From assembly GCA_017084465.1 (NCBI GenBank), contig CP070896.1, positions 1,178,001-1,242,000 on the forward strand: a stretch of DNA of 64,000 nt, read 5' to 3'. How positions within the stretch are numbered: the stretch's first letter is position 1; each line of letters opens with the position of its first letter. This document shows, one piece after another, positions 21,020-30,075 of this stretch. Both the position numbers and the translations under genes were made by a program. The notes below the pieces were generated by a model. That model made no database searches and had not been told where the DNA came from. It saw nothing but the letters and a program-made list of their open reading frames with translations. Source of the DNA: Lacrimispora xylanisolvens (lineage in GTDB: Bacteria; Bacillota; Clostridia; Lachnospirales; Lachnospiraceae).

Positions 21020-21912
21020 CTATAAGGATGCTTCGTAAATCTCAATAATTGAATTCAATAATGCCGCATCAAATTCCTCCTGTGTCTGCTTTACAGAAAG
21101 GTCAGAAAGAAGTGCTCTGGAAAAGCTGGCTATCAGTTTTGGATTCTGCTTCAGCAATTCATCTGCCTCTTTACGGCTGTAACCACCGGATAGTGCCACA
21201 ATTCTCACAATTCTCGGATCATGCATTAGATCACTGTACGTTCCAGCTACAGAAGGAATAGACACCTTAAGCATAATGTTTATTGAATCATCCAGTTTTT
21301 CAGATGGCTTATAATTTCCGCAACCAGCATTTCCTCTGCTTCTTGTTTATTGCTGCTATGAATATCTACCTCTGGTTCCAGAATTGGTACAAATCCGGCA
21401 TCACAGATTTTCTGACCTAATTCAAACTGCTGTTCTACAATCCCATGAATACCGGTCCTGTTCGCTTCATGAATAACGGAACGCATCTTTGTTCCAAAAA
21501 TGTTTTTGGCGGCCGCTCTGCTTAAAAGCTCATCCAGCTTAGGAATCGGCTTCATCAACTGAACTCCGTCCTTTTGTTCATCCAGTCCATTGTCAATTTT
21601 CAGAAATGGGACAATCCCTTTTTTCTCCCATAGATAATCCGCAGTATACAGATTGTCAATTTTACGCTCCATTGTTTTTTCAAACAGGATTGCCCCTAAA
21701 ATATGATTGGATGAAAATGCCTTGCTTACAATAATCCGGCTTCTCATCTTCTGAATCAGATCATACATTTCATCCTCTGTATGGTATTCTGACGCCTCAA
21801 TTCCATAGTCTCTCAAAGCTTTCGGTGTGCTTCCTCCACTCTGATCCAACGCTGCAATGAAACCTGCACCATACTTCATTCGTTCTAATTGTTCTATTTT
21901 CATGTTATACAT
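21020..21912 (-). CDS. Class I fructose-bisphosphate aldolase (frame break near 21293)
   Basis: Reads MYNMKIEQLERMKYGAGFIAALDQSGGSTPKAL, the bacterial class I aldolase start. Conserved segments KIDNGLDEQKDGVQLMKPIP and FVPILEPEVDIHS follow. The frame is lost at CTGAAAAACTGG. Six A instead of five gives HLKKLDDSINIMLKVSIPSVAG, where the MLKVSIP lysine is probably the Schiff-base residue. Total about 297 residues, the usual length. It cleaves fructose-1,6-bisphosphate without metal. An AAAGGAGG lies 2 bases before the first ATG and 11 before the second, so the start could be either. Confidence 0.88.
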
Positions 21913-21969
21913 AACCTCCTTTATCTTCTACGCCTTTACTTTTGACTGTTACACGGTTTCACTTCCTTT

Positions 21970-22036
21970 AATAGGTTAGCTTATACTAACCTATTTTTAT
22001 ATTTTAAGTATGCATCCTTTTTTATCTGTATGTCAA
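21970..22036 (-). promoter_or_regulatory. Promoter and inverted repeat before fda-gpmA
   Basis: On the minus strand there is TTGACA (22031-22036), 18 bp and CATACT (22007-22012). Just downstream is a 10-bp perfect inverted repeat AATAGGTTAG / CTAACCTATT (21970-21979, 21986-21995) with a six-base centre. Its place after the -10 suggests a repressor site. On the plus strand the same hairpin is followed by T residues, so it could act as a terminator there. Confidence 0.5.
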
Positions 22037-22055
22037 GAATACAGTTGAAATTAAA

Positions 22056-22092
22056 TAATCCCCAAACCCACTGATACCTGGTTTGGGGATTT
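22056..22092 (-). terminator. Terminator after the nucleotidyltransferase gene
   Basis: AATCCCCAAACC pairs with GGTTTGGGGATT around an 11-base loop. A weak T tract follows on the minus strand. Confidence 0.65.
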
Positions 22093-22136
22093 AATGAGCC
22101 GAATAAATACTCCTGCTAAGTTTATTTGATATATAT

Positions 22137-22982
22137 CTATAATATTTGCCTGCTGTAACTAGATATTTCATTATATTGAACCTGAATTCTGTCAAAACAA
22201 TCTTGTATTGTATTTTTACTTAATCCAGATAATGCTGCTTCCACGTCTCTGGCAAAATCTTTTGGGATAAATGCTTCTTTTTGCATTAGTAATCGTCCCA
22301 AACTGCCTTTCTCGTTAAGAATATACATCCCGTTTATGGCATACAGAACTTGCAATAAGCTGACTGCACACCGAAACAATGAACCGGCAGCATATAGAAT
22401 ATCTCCCTTTCCGATTGCCTTCGTACCGCACTGTTTTGAAAACTCACATTCCCATAAGAATTTTTCTATTACAGCTTTCTGGTAGCTTTTAGGTAATTCT
22501 ATCAGCCTTTTTTTCTGTTCCGAGATAAGGCTGTTACTGCTGCTCAAAATTTTGCAATATGCGACCTCTCCCATATAAATGGAATTCACAAACCCAAACG
22601 GATGACCGCATTGATAGTCAATGGAGATTTTTCCATCAATACAATCATCAATTACAGTAATCACTTTTTGGGTATTCCTGAAAAGAATATCTACGGCAAT
22701 ACCTTGAATTTTCAGCCAGCCTCCGCCGTTAATCCATGGACCCCATTGGCCGGGATCGGTTATAATATTTATTCGGTGTTCATCATCAAGCGAGACTGCC
22801 TTTTGTTTGAATGATGTAAGGTCAAATGACGCCTCATCATAGTATATTCCTATATCTATATCAGAATCATTATTCGCCGTACCCGTAGCGCGGGAACCAC
22901 CTAAAACGATAGCATCAATCCCGGCAATTCCGTTAAAGGCGTGTGTGATCTGTGTTAATATGATTTCTATTTTATTAGTCAT
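22137..22982 (-). CDS. Nucleotidyltransferase-domain protein
   Basis: 281 residues. The N-terminal nucleotidyltransferase motif is VLGGSRATGTANNDSDIDIGIYY, with GS and D-x-D residues in place. The C-terminal part is helical, like aminoglycoside adenylyltransferase or MNT/HEPN-associated proteins. It overlaps the MerR stop by four bases (ATGA), so it is translated with it. The MerR partner suggests induction by an antibiotic and a role in its modification, but no substrate can be named. Confidence 0.78.
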   Translation of the reverse strand: MTNKIEIILTQITHAFNGIAGIDAIVLGGSRATGTANNDSDIDIGIYYDEASFDLTSFKQKAVSLDDEHRINIITDPGQWGPWINGGGWLKIQGIAVDILFRNTQKVITVIDDCIDGKISIDYQCGHPFGFVNSIYMGEVAYCKILSSSNSLISEQKKRLIELPKSYQKAVIEKFLWECEFSKQCGTKAIGKGDILYAAGSLFRCAVSLLQVLYAINGMYILNEKGSLGRLLMQKEAFIPKDFARDVEAALSGLSKNTIQDCFDRIQVQYNEISSYSRQIL

Positions 22983-23773
22983 ATAAATTTCTCCAACTCT
23001 GTATTTTCTATTCCTAATTGAAAGCCGTTATTATGAATATAAAAATTCAGGGCCTTTACAAGGAAGTTCTTTATAGGTTCCTGAATATCCCTGGCTTCAT
23101 ATGGCCAGTTTGATATATCCAGACCTGCGTTGATCAGTGACATCAATAAATTAATATCTCCAGCTGAAAATTCATTCACCATGCTCCACCAGCGTTTTGC
23201 AAGTTCCTGACCTTCTTCTCCTTTCGGATCAACACCTTTTTCATAGAGTTCTTTCAATTTGTCAAATACTTCTTTTACTTTCATATTATCAGGGGTGGTA
23301 AATAATTGAATTGCAAAGCTTTTCAGCTGATCATCATTAAAATATCGTATTACAAACGCATATGGATTGCCCCGTTTCATTGATTCCATAACCGTGATCA
23401 GGCGATCCATATTGATCTCTTGATCGGTATTTGTTTCAGCTATTGCAGTATCGAGCATACCTACGATATTATTTAGTTGTTCAATTTGTTCAGTGAGTGC
23501 ATTTCGCTGCATTGTAAATATATTCTTCAAATCGGCTGAAGTATTTAAATCTAAAATTTTTTCATTAATTTCTTCTAATGAAAATCCCAGTGATTTAAGG
23601 AATAGAATCTGTTCAAGACGCAAAACATCTTCCCGGGTATACTTTCTTCTTCCGCCTTCGGTAATAATTGGTTTTAGCAAATGCTGTTCATCATAATACT
23701 GAAGTGTCCGTACAGTAACACCACCTATACGTGCTAATTCTCCGATTTTAAACAAATGTTCCTGATTGACCAT
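22979..23773 (-). CDS. MerR family regulator with TipAS-like effector domain
   Basis: 264 residues. MerR HTH is FKIGELARIGGVTVRTLQYYDEQHLLKP, followed by a long coiled helix (about 75-125). The C-terminal helical domain (about 145-260) with EGQELAKRWWSMVNEFSAGD resembles TipAS antibiotic-recognition domains. It lies one base after the zinc-ribbon gene. The promoter ahead of that gene has a 19-bp spacer, as MerR activators require. Confidence 0.87.
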   Translation of the reverse strand: MVNQEHLFKIGELARIGGVTVRTLQYYDEQHLLKPIITEGGRRKYTREDVLRLEQILFLKSLGFSLEEINEKILDLNTSADLKNIFTMQRNALTEQIEQLNNIVGMLDTAIAETNTDQEINMDRLITVMESMKRGNPYAFVIRYFNDDQLKSFAIQLFTTPDNMKVKEVFDKLKELYEKGVDPKGEEGQELAKRWWSMVNEFSAGDINLLMSLINAGLDISNWPYEARDIQEPIKNFLVKALNFYIHNNGFQLGIENTELEKFI

Positions 23774-23774
23774 G

Positions 23775-24065
23775 CTATTCCACCTTATTAATGCCTCCCG
23801 GCGTTTTTAGTATAACTTCCCGAACGGGTATTGCCTGATGGCAATACGGGCACTCGCCAATCTTGCGTGCATTTTCCCCCATCTGCCCTATTTTGATGCC
23901 CAGTTTTTTCGTATCTTCTTCAGAATCTCCATTTTCTTTTTTGATACTTATAGAGTTAAAAGGAACACATTTGTGACAATTAGGGCAGAATCCGGGTTGC
24001 TCATTTCGGGGCCAGGTAATTTCAGCCTCTCCTTGTTTTGTCTTAATAACAAATTTATCTCTCAT
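23775..24065 (-). CDS. Small zinc-ribbon protein, function unknown
   Basis: 96 residues from MRDKFVIKTKQGEAEITWPR, behind AAAGGAAGGTG. Two CxxC pairs, CPNCHKC and CPYCHQ, could bind one zinc ion. I do not recognise a family. First gene of a zinc-ribbon, MerR, nucleotidyltransferase operon. An in-frame upstream ATG at 24086 has no ribosome site. Confidence 0.6.
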   Translation of the reverse strand: MRDKFVIKTKQGEAEITWPRNEQPGFCPNCHKCVPFNSISIKKENGDSEEDTKKLGIKIGQMGENARKIGECPYCHQAIPVREVILKTPGGINKVE

Positions 24066-24095
24066 ATAATACACCTTCCTTTTCATGTTATCCTA

Positions 24096-24126
24096 ATTCT
24101 AATACATTACGTTACGTAACATGCAA
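24096..24126 (-). promoter_or_regulatory. MerR-type promoter with 19-bp spacer and GTTACGTAAC dyad
   Basis: On the minus strand there is TTGCAT (24121-24126), a 19-bp spacer and TAGAAT (24096-24101). The spacer begins with the perfect palindrome GTTACGTAAC (24111-24120). Overlong spacers holding a dyad are the hallmark of MerR-activated promoters. Confidence 0.75.
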
Positions 24127-24157
24127 GAGGTTTACTATAGAAATTTTTCAAACTGAA

Positions 24158-26146
24158 TTACTGACAATTCTCCCATTTTTCATAAACGTAATTCAGTTCT
24201 TTTTCCATAGTTTCTTTTTTTAAGAATAGTTCCTGTAAATACGTGAAATTAGTACTATTATCATTTATCTCTTGTTCCAGCGCTTTTAATGCAGCTTCTA
24301 TGGCTTCAATTTCACTCTCAAGAATATCCGACTTTTTCGTATTCAACTTTCTTGTTCTGTTTTCCGTTCTGCTGCCTTGATTCACTACCGTTCCAACGGA
24401 CGGCTTTTTTACATTAGAGAGAACGTCTTCACATTTTCCCGCCTTTTGCAATTCTTCCTGATAATAAGTATAGTCTCCCGGATAAGTGATAAGACAGTTA
24501 TTTTCAAATGACATGATTTTACCTGCAACTTTATTGATAAAATACCGGTCATGGGATACAAATAACAGGGTACCTTCAAATGCGGATAACGTTTCCTCCA
24601 GCACTTCCCTGGAATCAATATCCAAGTGATTGGTAGGCTCATCCAGAATCATAAAATTCACTTTTTCAAAGGTTAAAGAACATAATCGTAACCGGCTCTT
24701 CTCCCCACCGGATAAGAATCTTATTTTCTTGTGAACATCGTCTTTAAAGAATAAAACTCTTGCCAGCTGGTTTCTTGCAGCTTCATAAGTAATATTGTGA
24801 AAACCTGAAAAGTACTCAAGTATGGTCTGGTCTTCATCTTCAAAAACAACCTGTTGGGGCAGATAACCGATTTTCACCTGCGCGCCGATTTTTACTGTAC
24901 CGGAATCTGGTATTAATTCTCCTAATATCAACTTAAGCAGAGTAGATTTGCCGCAGCCATTTTTCCCGATAATGCAGGCGCTGTCCTGATAATAAACTTT
25001 CATATCGATATCTTTTAGTAATACGGTATCACTAAAACTCTTACTTAGGTGCTCCGTTTCTAATACCATTTTTCCGGAACGTTTAGCACTATCCTGATTA
25101 AGGCGCACCTTCCTGCTTTCAAGAACCGGCTTTTCCAATACTTCAATCTTTTCCAGACGTTTTTCCAGTTCCTTTGCCCGCTTAAACATTGCTTCACTGT
25201 CTCTCATATTTCCCCAGATACGGTAGCGCTCAATCTGCTTTTCCATCTGTTCGATCTTTTTCTGCTGATTAATATAATTCCTGTAGTCAATTAAAAACCG
25301 TCTCTCTTTTTCCAGTACATAATAACTATAATTACCCAGATAAATATTGGCCCGGCTAAACTCCAACTCCACGATTTTCATAACAACATGATCCAGAAAA
25401 TATCTGTCATGGGAAATGATCAGGACAGAACCTTTATAATCCTTTAAAAAACTTTCCAGCCATTCTGTGGTTTCTAAATCCAGATGGTTGGTCGGTTCGT
25501 CAAGAAGCAGAATATCTGGCTCCTCAAGAAGTATTTTCGCCAGAATGACTCTGGTTTTTTCACCGCCGCTTAAACTGTGAAATGGCAGCTGTTTTAAATT
25601 ATCATTAATTTTAAGTCCTTCTGTTATCTTGTTTATCTTCGTTTCCAGTTCATATCCTCCGGCTATCTCATACTCCTGGGTGAGCCGTCCGTAACTTAAC
25701 AGTGCTTCAAGTTTCTCACCTGATAAGGTCTGAAGCATCCCTTCAAGCTCTGACAGCCGTCTCTTTAAATCAAAAACTTTTTGAAATGCCATGCGGATTA
25801 CATCAATTGCTTTGGTATCCTCACTGTAAACAGGTATCTGGTTTAAATACCCTACCTTAACCCCTTTACGAAGATTTACCTCACCAGCCTGATAATCTTC
25901 CAAAGCCTCCTCTCCATACGAAGTTTCCCCAGTCTTAACCTGTTCCGTATCCTCAATCGTTCCCTGTAAATTTAAATTACTTTCCTTAAATTTACCCATT
26001 ATAATCTTCATAATTGTGGTTTTCCCACACCCATTCTTGCCAATTAACCCGATCCTCTCCCCGGTTTTTACCTCAAAGCTTATTGTTTCAAATATTTTGT
26101 TTGCTCCATAAAATTTCGTTAAATTATTAATACTTAATTCTATCAT
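24158..26146 (-). CDS. ABC-F family ATPase, ribosome-protection type
   Basis: 662 residues, two ABC domains and no membrane segments. Walker A motifs are GLIGKNGCGKTT and IGKNGCGKST, signatures LSGGEKTR and LSGGEKSR, and Walker B ILLLDEPTNHLDLE and FMILDEPTNHLDID. The interdomain linker is helical (about 275-345) and a charged coiled coil lies at the C-terminus (about 600-660). ABC-F proteins act at the ribosomal E site; those with an inducible leader usually confer resistance to PTC-targeting antibiotics. The leader peptide and attenuator upstream support that role here. Confidence 0.9.
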   Translation of the reverse strand: MIELSINNLTKFYGANKIFETISFEVKTGERIGLIGKNGCGKTTIMKIIMGKFKESNLNLQGTIEDTEQVKTGETSYGEEALEDYQAGEVNLRKGVKVGYLNQIPVYSEDTKAIDVIRMAFQKVFDLKRRLSELEGMLQTLSGEKLEALLSYGRLTQEYEIAGGYELETKINKITEGLKINDNLKQLPFHSLSGGEKTRVILAKILLEEPDILLLDEPTNHLDLETTEWLESFLKDYKGSVLIISHDRYFLDHVVMKIVELEFSRANIYLGNYSYYVLEKERRFLIDYRNYINQQKKIEQMEKQIERYRIWGNMRDSEAMFKRAKELEKRLEKIEVLEKPVLESRKVRLNQDSAKRSGKMVLETEHLSKSFSDTVLLKDIDMKVYYQDSACIIGKNGCGKSTLLKLILGELIPDSGTVKIGAQVKIGYLPQQVVFEDEDQTILEYFSGFHNITYEAARNQLARVLFFKDDVHKKIRFLSGGEKSRLRLCSLTFEKVNFMILDEPTNHLDIDSREVLEETLSAFEGTLLFVSHDRYFINKVAGKIMSFENNCLITYPGDYTYYQEELQKAGKCEDVLSNVKKPSVGTVVNQGSRTENRTRKLNTKKSDILESEIEAIEAALKALEQEINDNSTNFTYLQELFLKKETMEKELNYVYEKWENCQ

Positions 26147-26207
26147 GACTCTGCCTGACCTTTCTTTTACTTAAAACCTGTTTCTGCATTTTCTTAAAAA
26201 TGAACGC

Positions 26208-26236
26208 AAAAAACCCAAAGCCAATAAGCTTTGGGT
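26208..26236 (-). terminator. Attenuator terminator in the ABC-F leader
   Basis: A nine-pair perfect stem, ACCCAAAGC with GCTTTGGGT, six-base loop, then six T on the minus strand. It lies about 60 bp ahead of the ABC-F ATG and downstream of its promoter, so it would stop transcription in the leader. Confidence 0.85.
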
Positions 26237-26274
26237 CGCAATTCTTATAATTATCATCGTAATAACAAATGAAA

Positions 26275-26406
26275 TTAATCTGAATACTCCAAAAATCTTA
26301 TATGGTTAACTTTAAATCTATTAAATTTGGACGCACTTCTAGCCTTAACCTGAAATAATGCGATCATAATAGATTCCAATTTTGCCCATTTAAGTATGGA
26401 GTTCAT
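26275..26406 (-). CDS. 43-residue leader peptide of the ABC-F gene
   Basis: ATG at 26404-26406 behind GAGGAAAGG, reading MNSILKWAKLESIMIALFQV and ending EYSD-TAA. It lies between the promoter and the attenuator. Leader peptides in this position are known for ABC-F and Erm genes, where drug-stalled ribosomes change the RNA fold so that the terminator does not form. The peptide sequence itself is not one I recognise. Confidence 0.6.
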   Translation of the reverse strand: MNSILKWAKLESIMIALFQVKARSASKFNRFKVNHIRFLEYSD

Positions 26407-26450
26407 AATTGTTATTACCTTTCCTCGTTTAAAAATACTATATTTCTTTT

Positions 26451-26479
26451 ATAATAAGCCAGAAAACATATCCCGTCAA
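26451..26479 (-). promoter_or_regulatory. Promoter of the ABC-F leader
   Basis: On the minus strand there is TTGACG (26474-26479), a 17-bp spacer and TATTAT (26451-26456). It gives a leader RNA of roughly 300 nt ahead of the ABC-F start. Confidence 0.7.
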
Positions 26480-26528
26480 GTGTTTTGGGAATTTTAGCAG
26501 ATATGGATTACGATAGGGAAGCAGTAAG

Positions 26529-27086
26529 TCAGTGTGATGCAAGGTGCCTGGTGTAAGGTTCCAGCAGGAACAGGAGCTGTGTAGTAACTTCCTGTACACT
26601 ACAAGGCATGGAATTATTGATCCACCATTCCAATACTCCAATAAACCCTGAGGTCAAAAAATGAGTGGTGATACCATTTGAAAATTTGTTGTCTTCTGAC
26701 TTTTTTTCCCGATAACCTCGGTTACTGTTTGTGCAATAATCACATATAAGCGACTACGGAAAAATTCAAAGCCCTCGTTGTTAAGAAGCAACTTGTAAAT
26801 CGTAAAATTTTTCTCCAGATATTCAAAAACACGTTGAATTGCACTGGCATCTAAAGTGGTATTGGTACTATTGGCACAGTGATTTACCAACAGCTCAATA
26901 TATTTTTTCAATACACTTGTCAAGTAGGTCATATTTATCCATATAATGCAGATAAACAGTCCCACGGTTTATATCTGCGCGTTCTGCAATATCATTGATG
27001 GTTATTTTCTCAAATTCTTTTTCGGATAGCAGGTCGATAAAGGTATCCATAATCAACTGCCTTGTTTTTTTAATTCTTCTATCCAC
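26529..27086 (-). CDS. TetR/AcrR family regulator (two frame breaks)
   Basis: HTH is KITINDIAERADINRGTVYLHYMDKYDLL. Five rather than six A near 26908 joins this to EKYIELLVNHCANSTNTTLDASAIQ. Eight rather than seven A near 26697 joins that to SEDNKFSNGITTHFLTSGFIGVLEWWINNSM, ending RHLASH-TGA at 26529. Restored length is about 186 residues, normal for the TetR_C_33-like group. It is divergent from the ketopantoate-reductase-like gene. Two copies of a GTTGA-N4-TCAAC palindrome lie between them. Confidence 0.82.
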
Positions 27087-27125
27087 AGTGTTCTCCTTCC
27101 GGCATTCTACAAATCAGTATATTAT

Positions 27126-27139
27126 GTTGAGTTTTCAAC
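27126..27139. promoter_or_regulatory. TetR operator copy 1 (GTTGA-N4-TCAAC)
   Basis: GTTGA-gttt-TCAAC, 40 bp ahead of the tetR start. The same arms recur 80 bp away at 27206-27219. Confidence 0.65.
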
Positions 27140-27205
27140 AATTGGAACGGACATAACCATTGTAACTCCAGTCACGATTCAGTACACTAACAGTACCAAA
27201 CACGT

Positions 27206-27219
27206 GTTGAAAAGTCAAC
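27206..27219. promoter_or_regulatory. TetR operator copy 2 (GTTGA-N4-TCAAC)
   Basis: GTTGA-aaag-TCAAC, 25 bp ahead of the ketopantoate-reductase-like ATG. Pairs with the site at 27126-27139. Confidence 0.65.
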
Positions 27220-27244
27220 ATATGATTAGTCAGGAGGTTGTTTT

Positions 27245-28179
27245 ATGAAAATACTAATTTGGGGCCGGGGCGTTTTATAGGAACACAGTATGCCTGGGCA
27301 CTGGAAAACGCAGGCCACACCGTTGAGTTCTATGTTCGGGAAGGCAGGAAAGCACAATACGGTTCCTATGTAAATTTGGAACTATGGGATACAAGAAAAA
27401 GCAAAAAAGACCGCATTGTGAAAGAAAAATGGGATATTGTCATGCACGAAGAGTTAAAGGAAAATCACGACTATGATCTGATTTTTATAAGCGTCAATCC
27501 CGAACAGATATCAAGTGTGGTTAAGTACCTGGCACCGCGAGTTGGAAATGCAACAGTCCTTTTTTTCAGCAACTTATGGCAAGACCCCCTATTGGCTGTT
27601 TCGCCGATACCGCGCAATCAGATTGTTTATGGCTTCCCCGGTGGAGGAGGCGGATTTGAAGGGAACACTTTATACGGCGGATTTTACAAAACTGTTCAAT
27701 TTGGAACATTTGAATCTCAGCCCACCAAAAGGGATTTAGAGGTTCGTAAGCTTTTTGCTCAGGCAGGCTTCAAGATTATGGTTCAAAAGGATATAAAAAG
27801 CTGGCTTTGGAATCATTTCGCATTCAATGCTGCAATGGAAGCCGAAGTATTAAAAAGCGGCAGTTTTAAAAAAGTAATTTCTTCACGAGAAGCGCTGGAT
27901 GGAGTAGGCCGTAACTTGAAGGAGATAACCCCTGTTTTAAAAGCAAGGGGATCAAAACTTGACTTTTTGACAATCGTGTTGAGCAGTCTGCCGCCGAAAG
28001 CTGTAGGTTTTATTATGACTCATGTAGTTTTTCCTCCAAAAAGCATGGCTTATGTGCTTATGGCGCATAACCACTTTAGAGTTGGCTATGCTGTACAGGA
28101 AATTATTACAGCTGCGAGAAAGTATGGGATAAAGGTGCCACGGCTTTATGAAGTAGAAAAACTAATAATGGAGCAATAA
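27245..28179 (+). CDS. Ketopantoate reductase (ApbA/PanE)-like protein (frame break near 27277)
   Basis: Starts ATG at 27245 behind AGGAGG and reads MKILIWGRGV, the Rossmann start. The frame is lost at GTTTTATAG. One more T restores FIGTQYAWALENAGHTVEFYVREG. The catalytic-type segment KSWLWNHFAFNAAMEAEVLKSG and the C-terminal helical domain follow, about 312 residues in all. PanE-like proteins reduce 2-oxo acids with NADPH; many paralogues like this one, outside pantothenate operons and under TetR control, have unknown substrates. Confidence 0.82.
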
Positions 28180-28259
28180 ACCAGGATCTCCTGTCGTAGA
28201 ATAATCACTATGCCAGGAGGTCTGGTTCTGTTGTGGGAGGATTTAAACTATTTATTTGA

Positions 28260-28838
28260 TTAAATAGATTCATTAATAAAATTTTTCGGTACTGCTTCTG
28301 TTGCTTTATCAATAAAAGCAGCAACTTTACTGGAACTTTCCTTCATACCACTATTGACCCAATTTTTTATTACAGCTATACTGCCGTATGCAGTAAACGT
28401 ATACCAATTATCGAATAACTTTTGATCTATATCTTTGACTTCCTTCTTCCATTTTTCAATATTAAAATCATGGCTGATATAAATAATACGTTCTAATAAA
28501 TCCTTATCTCCATTTTCTGAGAATAATACTTCGCATATATTTCTATTTGCTTTTATATACTTACAAATTTCATATGACAGTTTTCCAGAAACTCCAAGGT
28601 CCATAGTACGCCCCACTACCTGTCTGATATCTTCATATAACTCATCTTCAATACTTGATAATAGTTCAAACTGATTTGCATAATGTGAGTAAAAAGTATT
28701 GCGGTTTATATCTGCTTTCCTGCATATATCTGTCACTGTAACTTTACTGATAGGACGCTCTCTCATGAGTTCCAGTAGACTGTTTTTTATAACCATCTTT
28801 GTATATCTTACCCGTTGGTCCGCTTTTTCGTATGCCAT
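28260..28838 (-). CDS. TetR/AcrR family regulator
   Basis: 192 residues with HTH KVTVTDICRKADINRNTFYSHYANQFELL and a TetR_C_33-like helical C-terminus. It is divergent from a multi-pass membrane protein. The gap has the perfect palindrome TTGAACGTTCAA, so it probably represses itself and that gene. Confidence 0.88.
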   Translation of the reverse strand: MAYEKADQRVRYTKMVIKNSLLELMRERPISKVTVTDICRKADINRNTFYSHYANQFELLSSIEDELYEDIRQVVGRTMDLGVSGKLSYEICKYIKANRNICEVLFSENGDKDLLERIIYISHDFNIEKWKKEVKDIDQKLFDNWYTFTAYGSIAVIKNWVNSGMKESSSKVAAFIDKATEAVPKNFINESI

Positions 28839-28955
28839 AATATTCTCCCTATAAAAAATCAGTAAACGAACAATAATTATATAATTTGTAAGATATCGAA
28901 CGCTTTGTTATTGTACTGACTGTTGATTAAGTAACACTGTACCAGTATAATATAT

Positions 28956-28967
28956 TTGAACGTTCAA
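28956..28967. promoter_or_regulatory. TetR operator palindrome TTGAACGTTCAA
   Basis: A 12-bp perfect palindrome between the divergent tetR and membrane-protein genes, 32 bp before the latter. A half site (TCGAACG) occurs near 28897. Confidence 0.55.
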
Positions 28968-28998
28968 CTCAATTATAATTTCAACTGGAGGTAAAACA

Positions 28999-29970
28999 AT
29001 GGGAAATATAACAATAGTTCCTGTATGGATGATTCAAGATATTTTAGTTTTAATTATTGCCACATTAATGATTTTTATATAATAGATAATGAAGAGCGTC
29101 CAAAGGTTGTGTTAATGCAATTTGTATGCTTTGTCTTTTTTTACGCCTCGGCTTTTGAAAATGTTGCTGTATTTATGGGATCTATAGGAAAAGAAGGTTT
29201 TTACTCCTATGGGCACAGTATTCTTATGATATTCAATGTACCATTAACTGTTCCAATTATCGAGTTTCTTATTGTTTACTCAACGTTACGTGTTTTGAAG
29301 ACGATAAACATACCATCATGGACGAAACCATTCATTGCTGGACTTAGTGCTATGATTTTTGACTTTTCACTGGATCCGGTCGCAGTAAAACAGATTTTTC
29401 AAACTTCGGAAGGAATCATTGGCAGGTGGAGCTATTACCCGCTTCCTGGGGAACCTGTGATCTATGGGGAACCCGTCATGAATTTTACAGGATGGATCTA
29501 TATAGCCGGATACTGGACTGCATTTATCTTAATCGGTGAATGTTGGCATAAAAAAGAGTGGTTACAGTAAGCTGATTGGATATATATATCCGGTATTAGC
29601 TTCCATTCTTTCTCTGGTATGTCTGGTTTCACCTATATCCAATTTCTTTAATTTTATGGGACCATTTTTCACCAGAACTTCTAATATGCAATGGGTAATG
29701 CTGGTCTCACTTTCTTTAATTTCAGTAGGGATTTTAGTTTTAGCCTTAGTAAAGTACTGGGATGGCAGGTTTGTTAGCTCCTTGGATTACAGAAAGGATT
29801 TTCCTGTCATGTTTACTTTCCTGGGTTTTCCTTTCGCTAATACCTTGTTTTGTATTATTGGTGGATACATGGAGATATTATGGCTTGTTGTACTGGCACA
29901 GGTGTTACTATTGTCAGGATGGTGTTGCATTTATATTACCTCAAAACGAGTTAGCCAAATCAAGCCTTAA
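28999..29970 (+). CDS. Multi-pass membrane protein, DUF422/CruF-like (two frame breaks)
   Basis: Starts MGNITIVPVWMIQDILVL behind GGAGG. One more T near 29072 restores IIDNEERPKVVLMQFVCF. Five rather than six A near 29553 joins CWHKK to SGYSKLIGYIYPVLASI. Restored length is about 324 residues with about eight membrane helices. The segment MIFDFSLDPVAVKQ...GRWSYY...MNFTGWIYI resembles the motif region of DUF422 carotenoid-biosynthesis proteins (CruF hydratases). I cannot confirm that function; no other carotenoid gene is nearby. It stands alone under a TetR regulator. Confidence 0.62.
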
Positions 29971-29997
29971 GGGTTTGCCGCAGAATTTTACCATAAA

Positions 29998-30024
29998 TAA
30001 GCCCTTGGCACAGCCAAGGGCTTA
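29998..30024. terminator. Terminator hairpin between convergent genes
   Basis: An 11-pair perfect stem, TAAGCCCTTGG with CCAAGGGCTTA, five-base loop. T tracts are weak on both sides. It separates the membrane-protein gene from the glycine-rich gene. Confidence 0.6.
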
Positions 30025-30075
30025 AGATTTATAACATCATATAACGTTCAGGATATAAAATATTGGACTCTAAAC

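Noticed and set aside
26438..26641. Separate 67-residue minus-strand ORF between tetR and the ABC-F leader
   Set aside because: It is an out-of-frame reading of the tetR 3' end; the correct frame gives a sensible TetR C-terminus ending at 26529.
28181..28225. Hairpin CCAG...CTCCTG with CAGGAG...CTGG as a terminator
   Set aside because: The stem is interrupted and no T tract follows on either strand.
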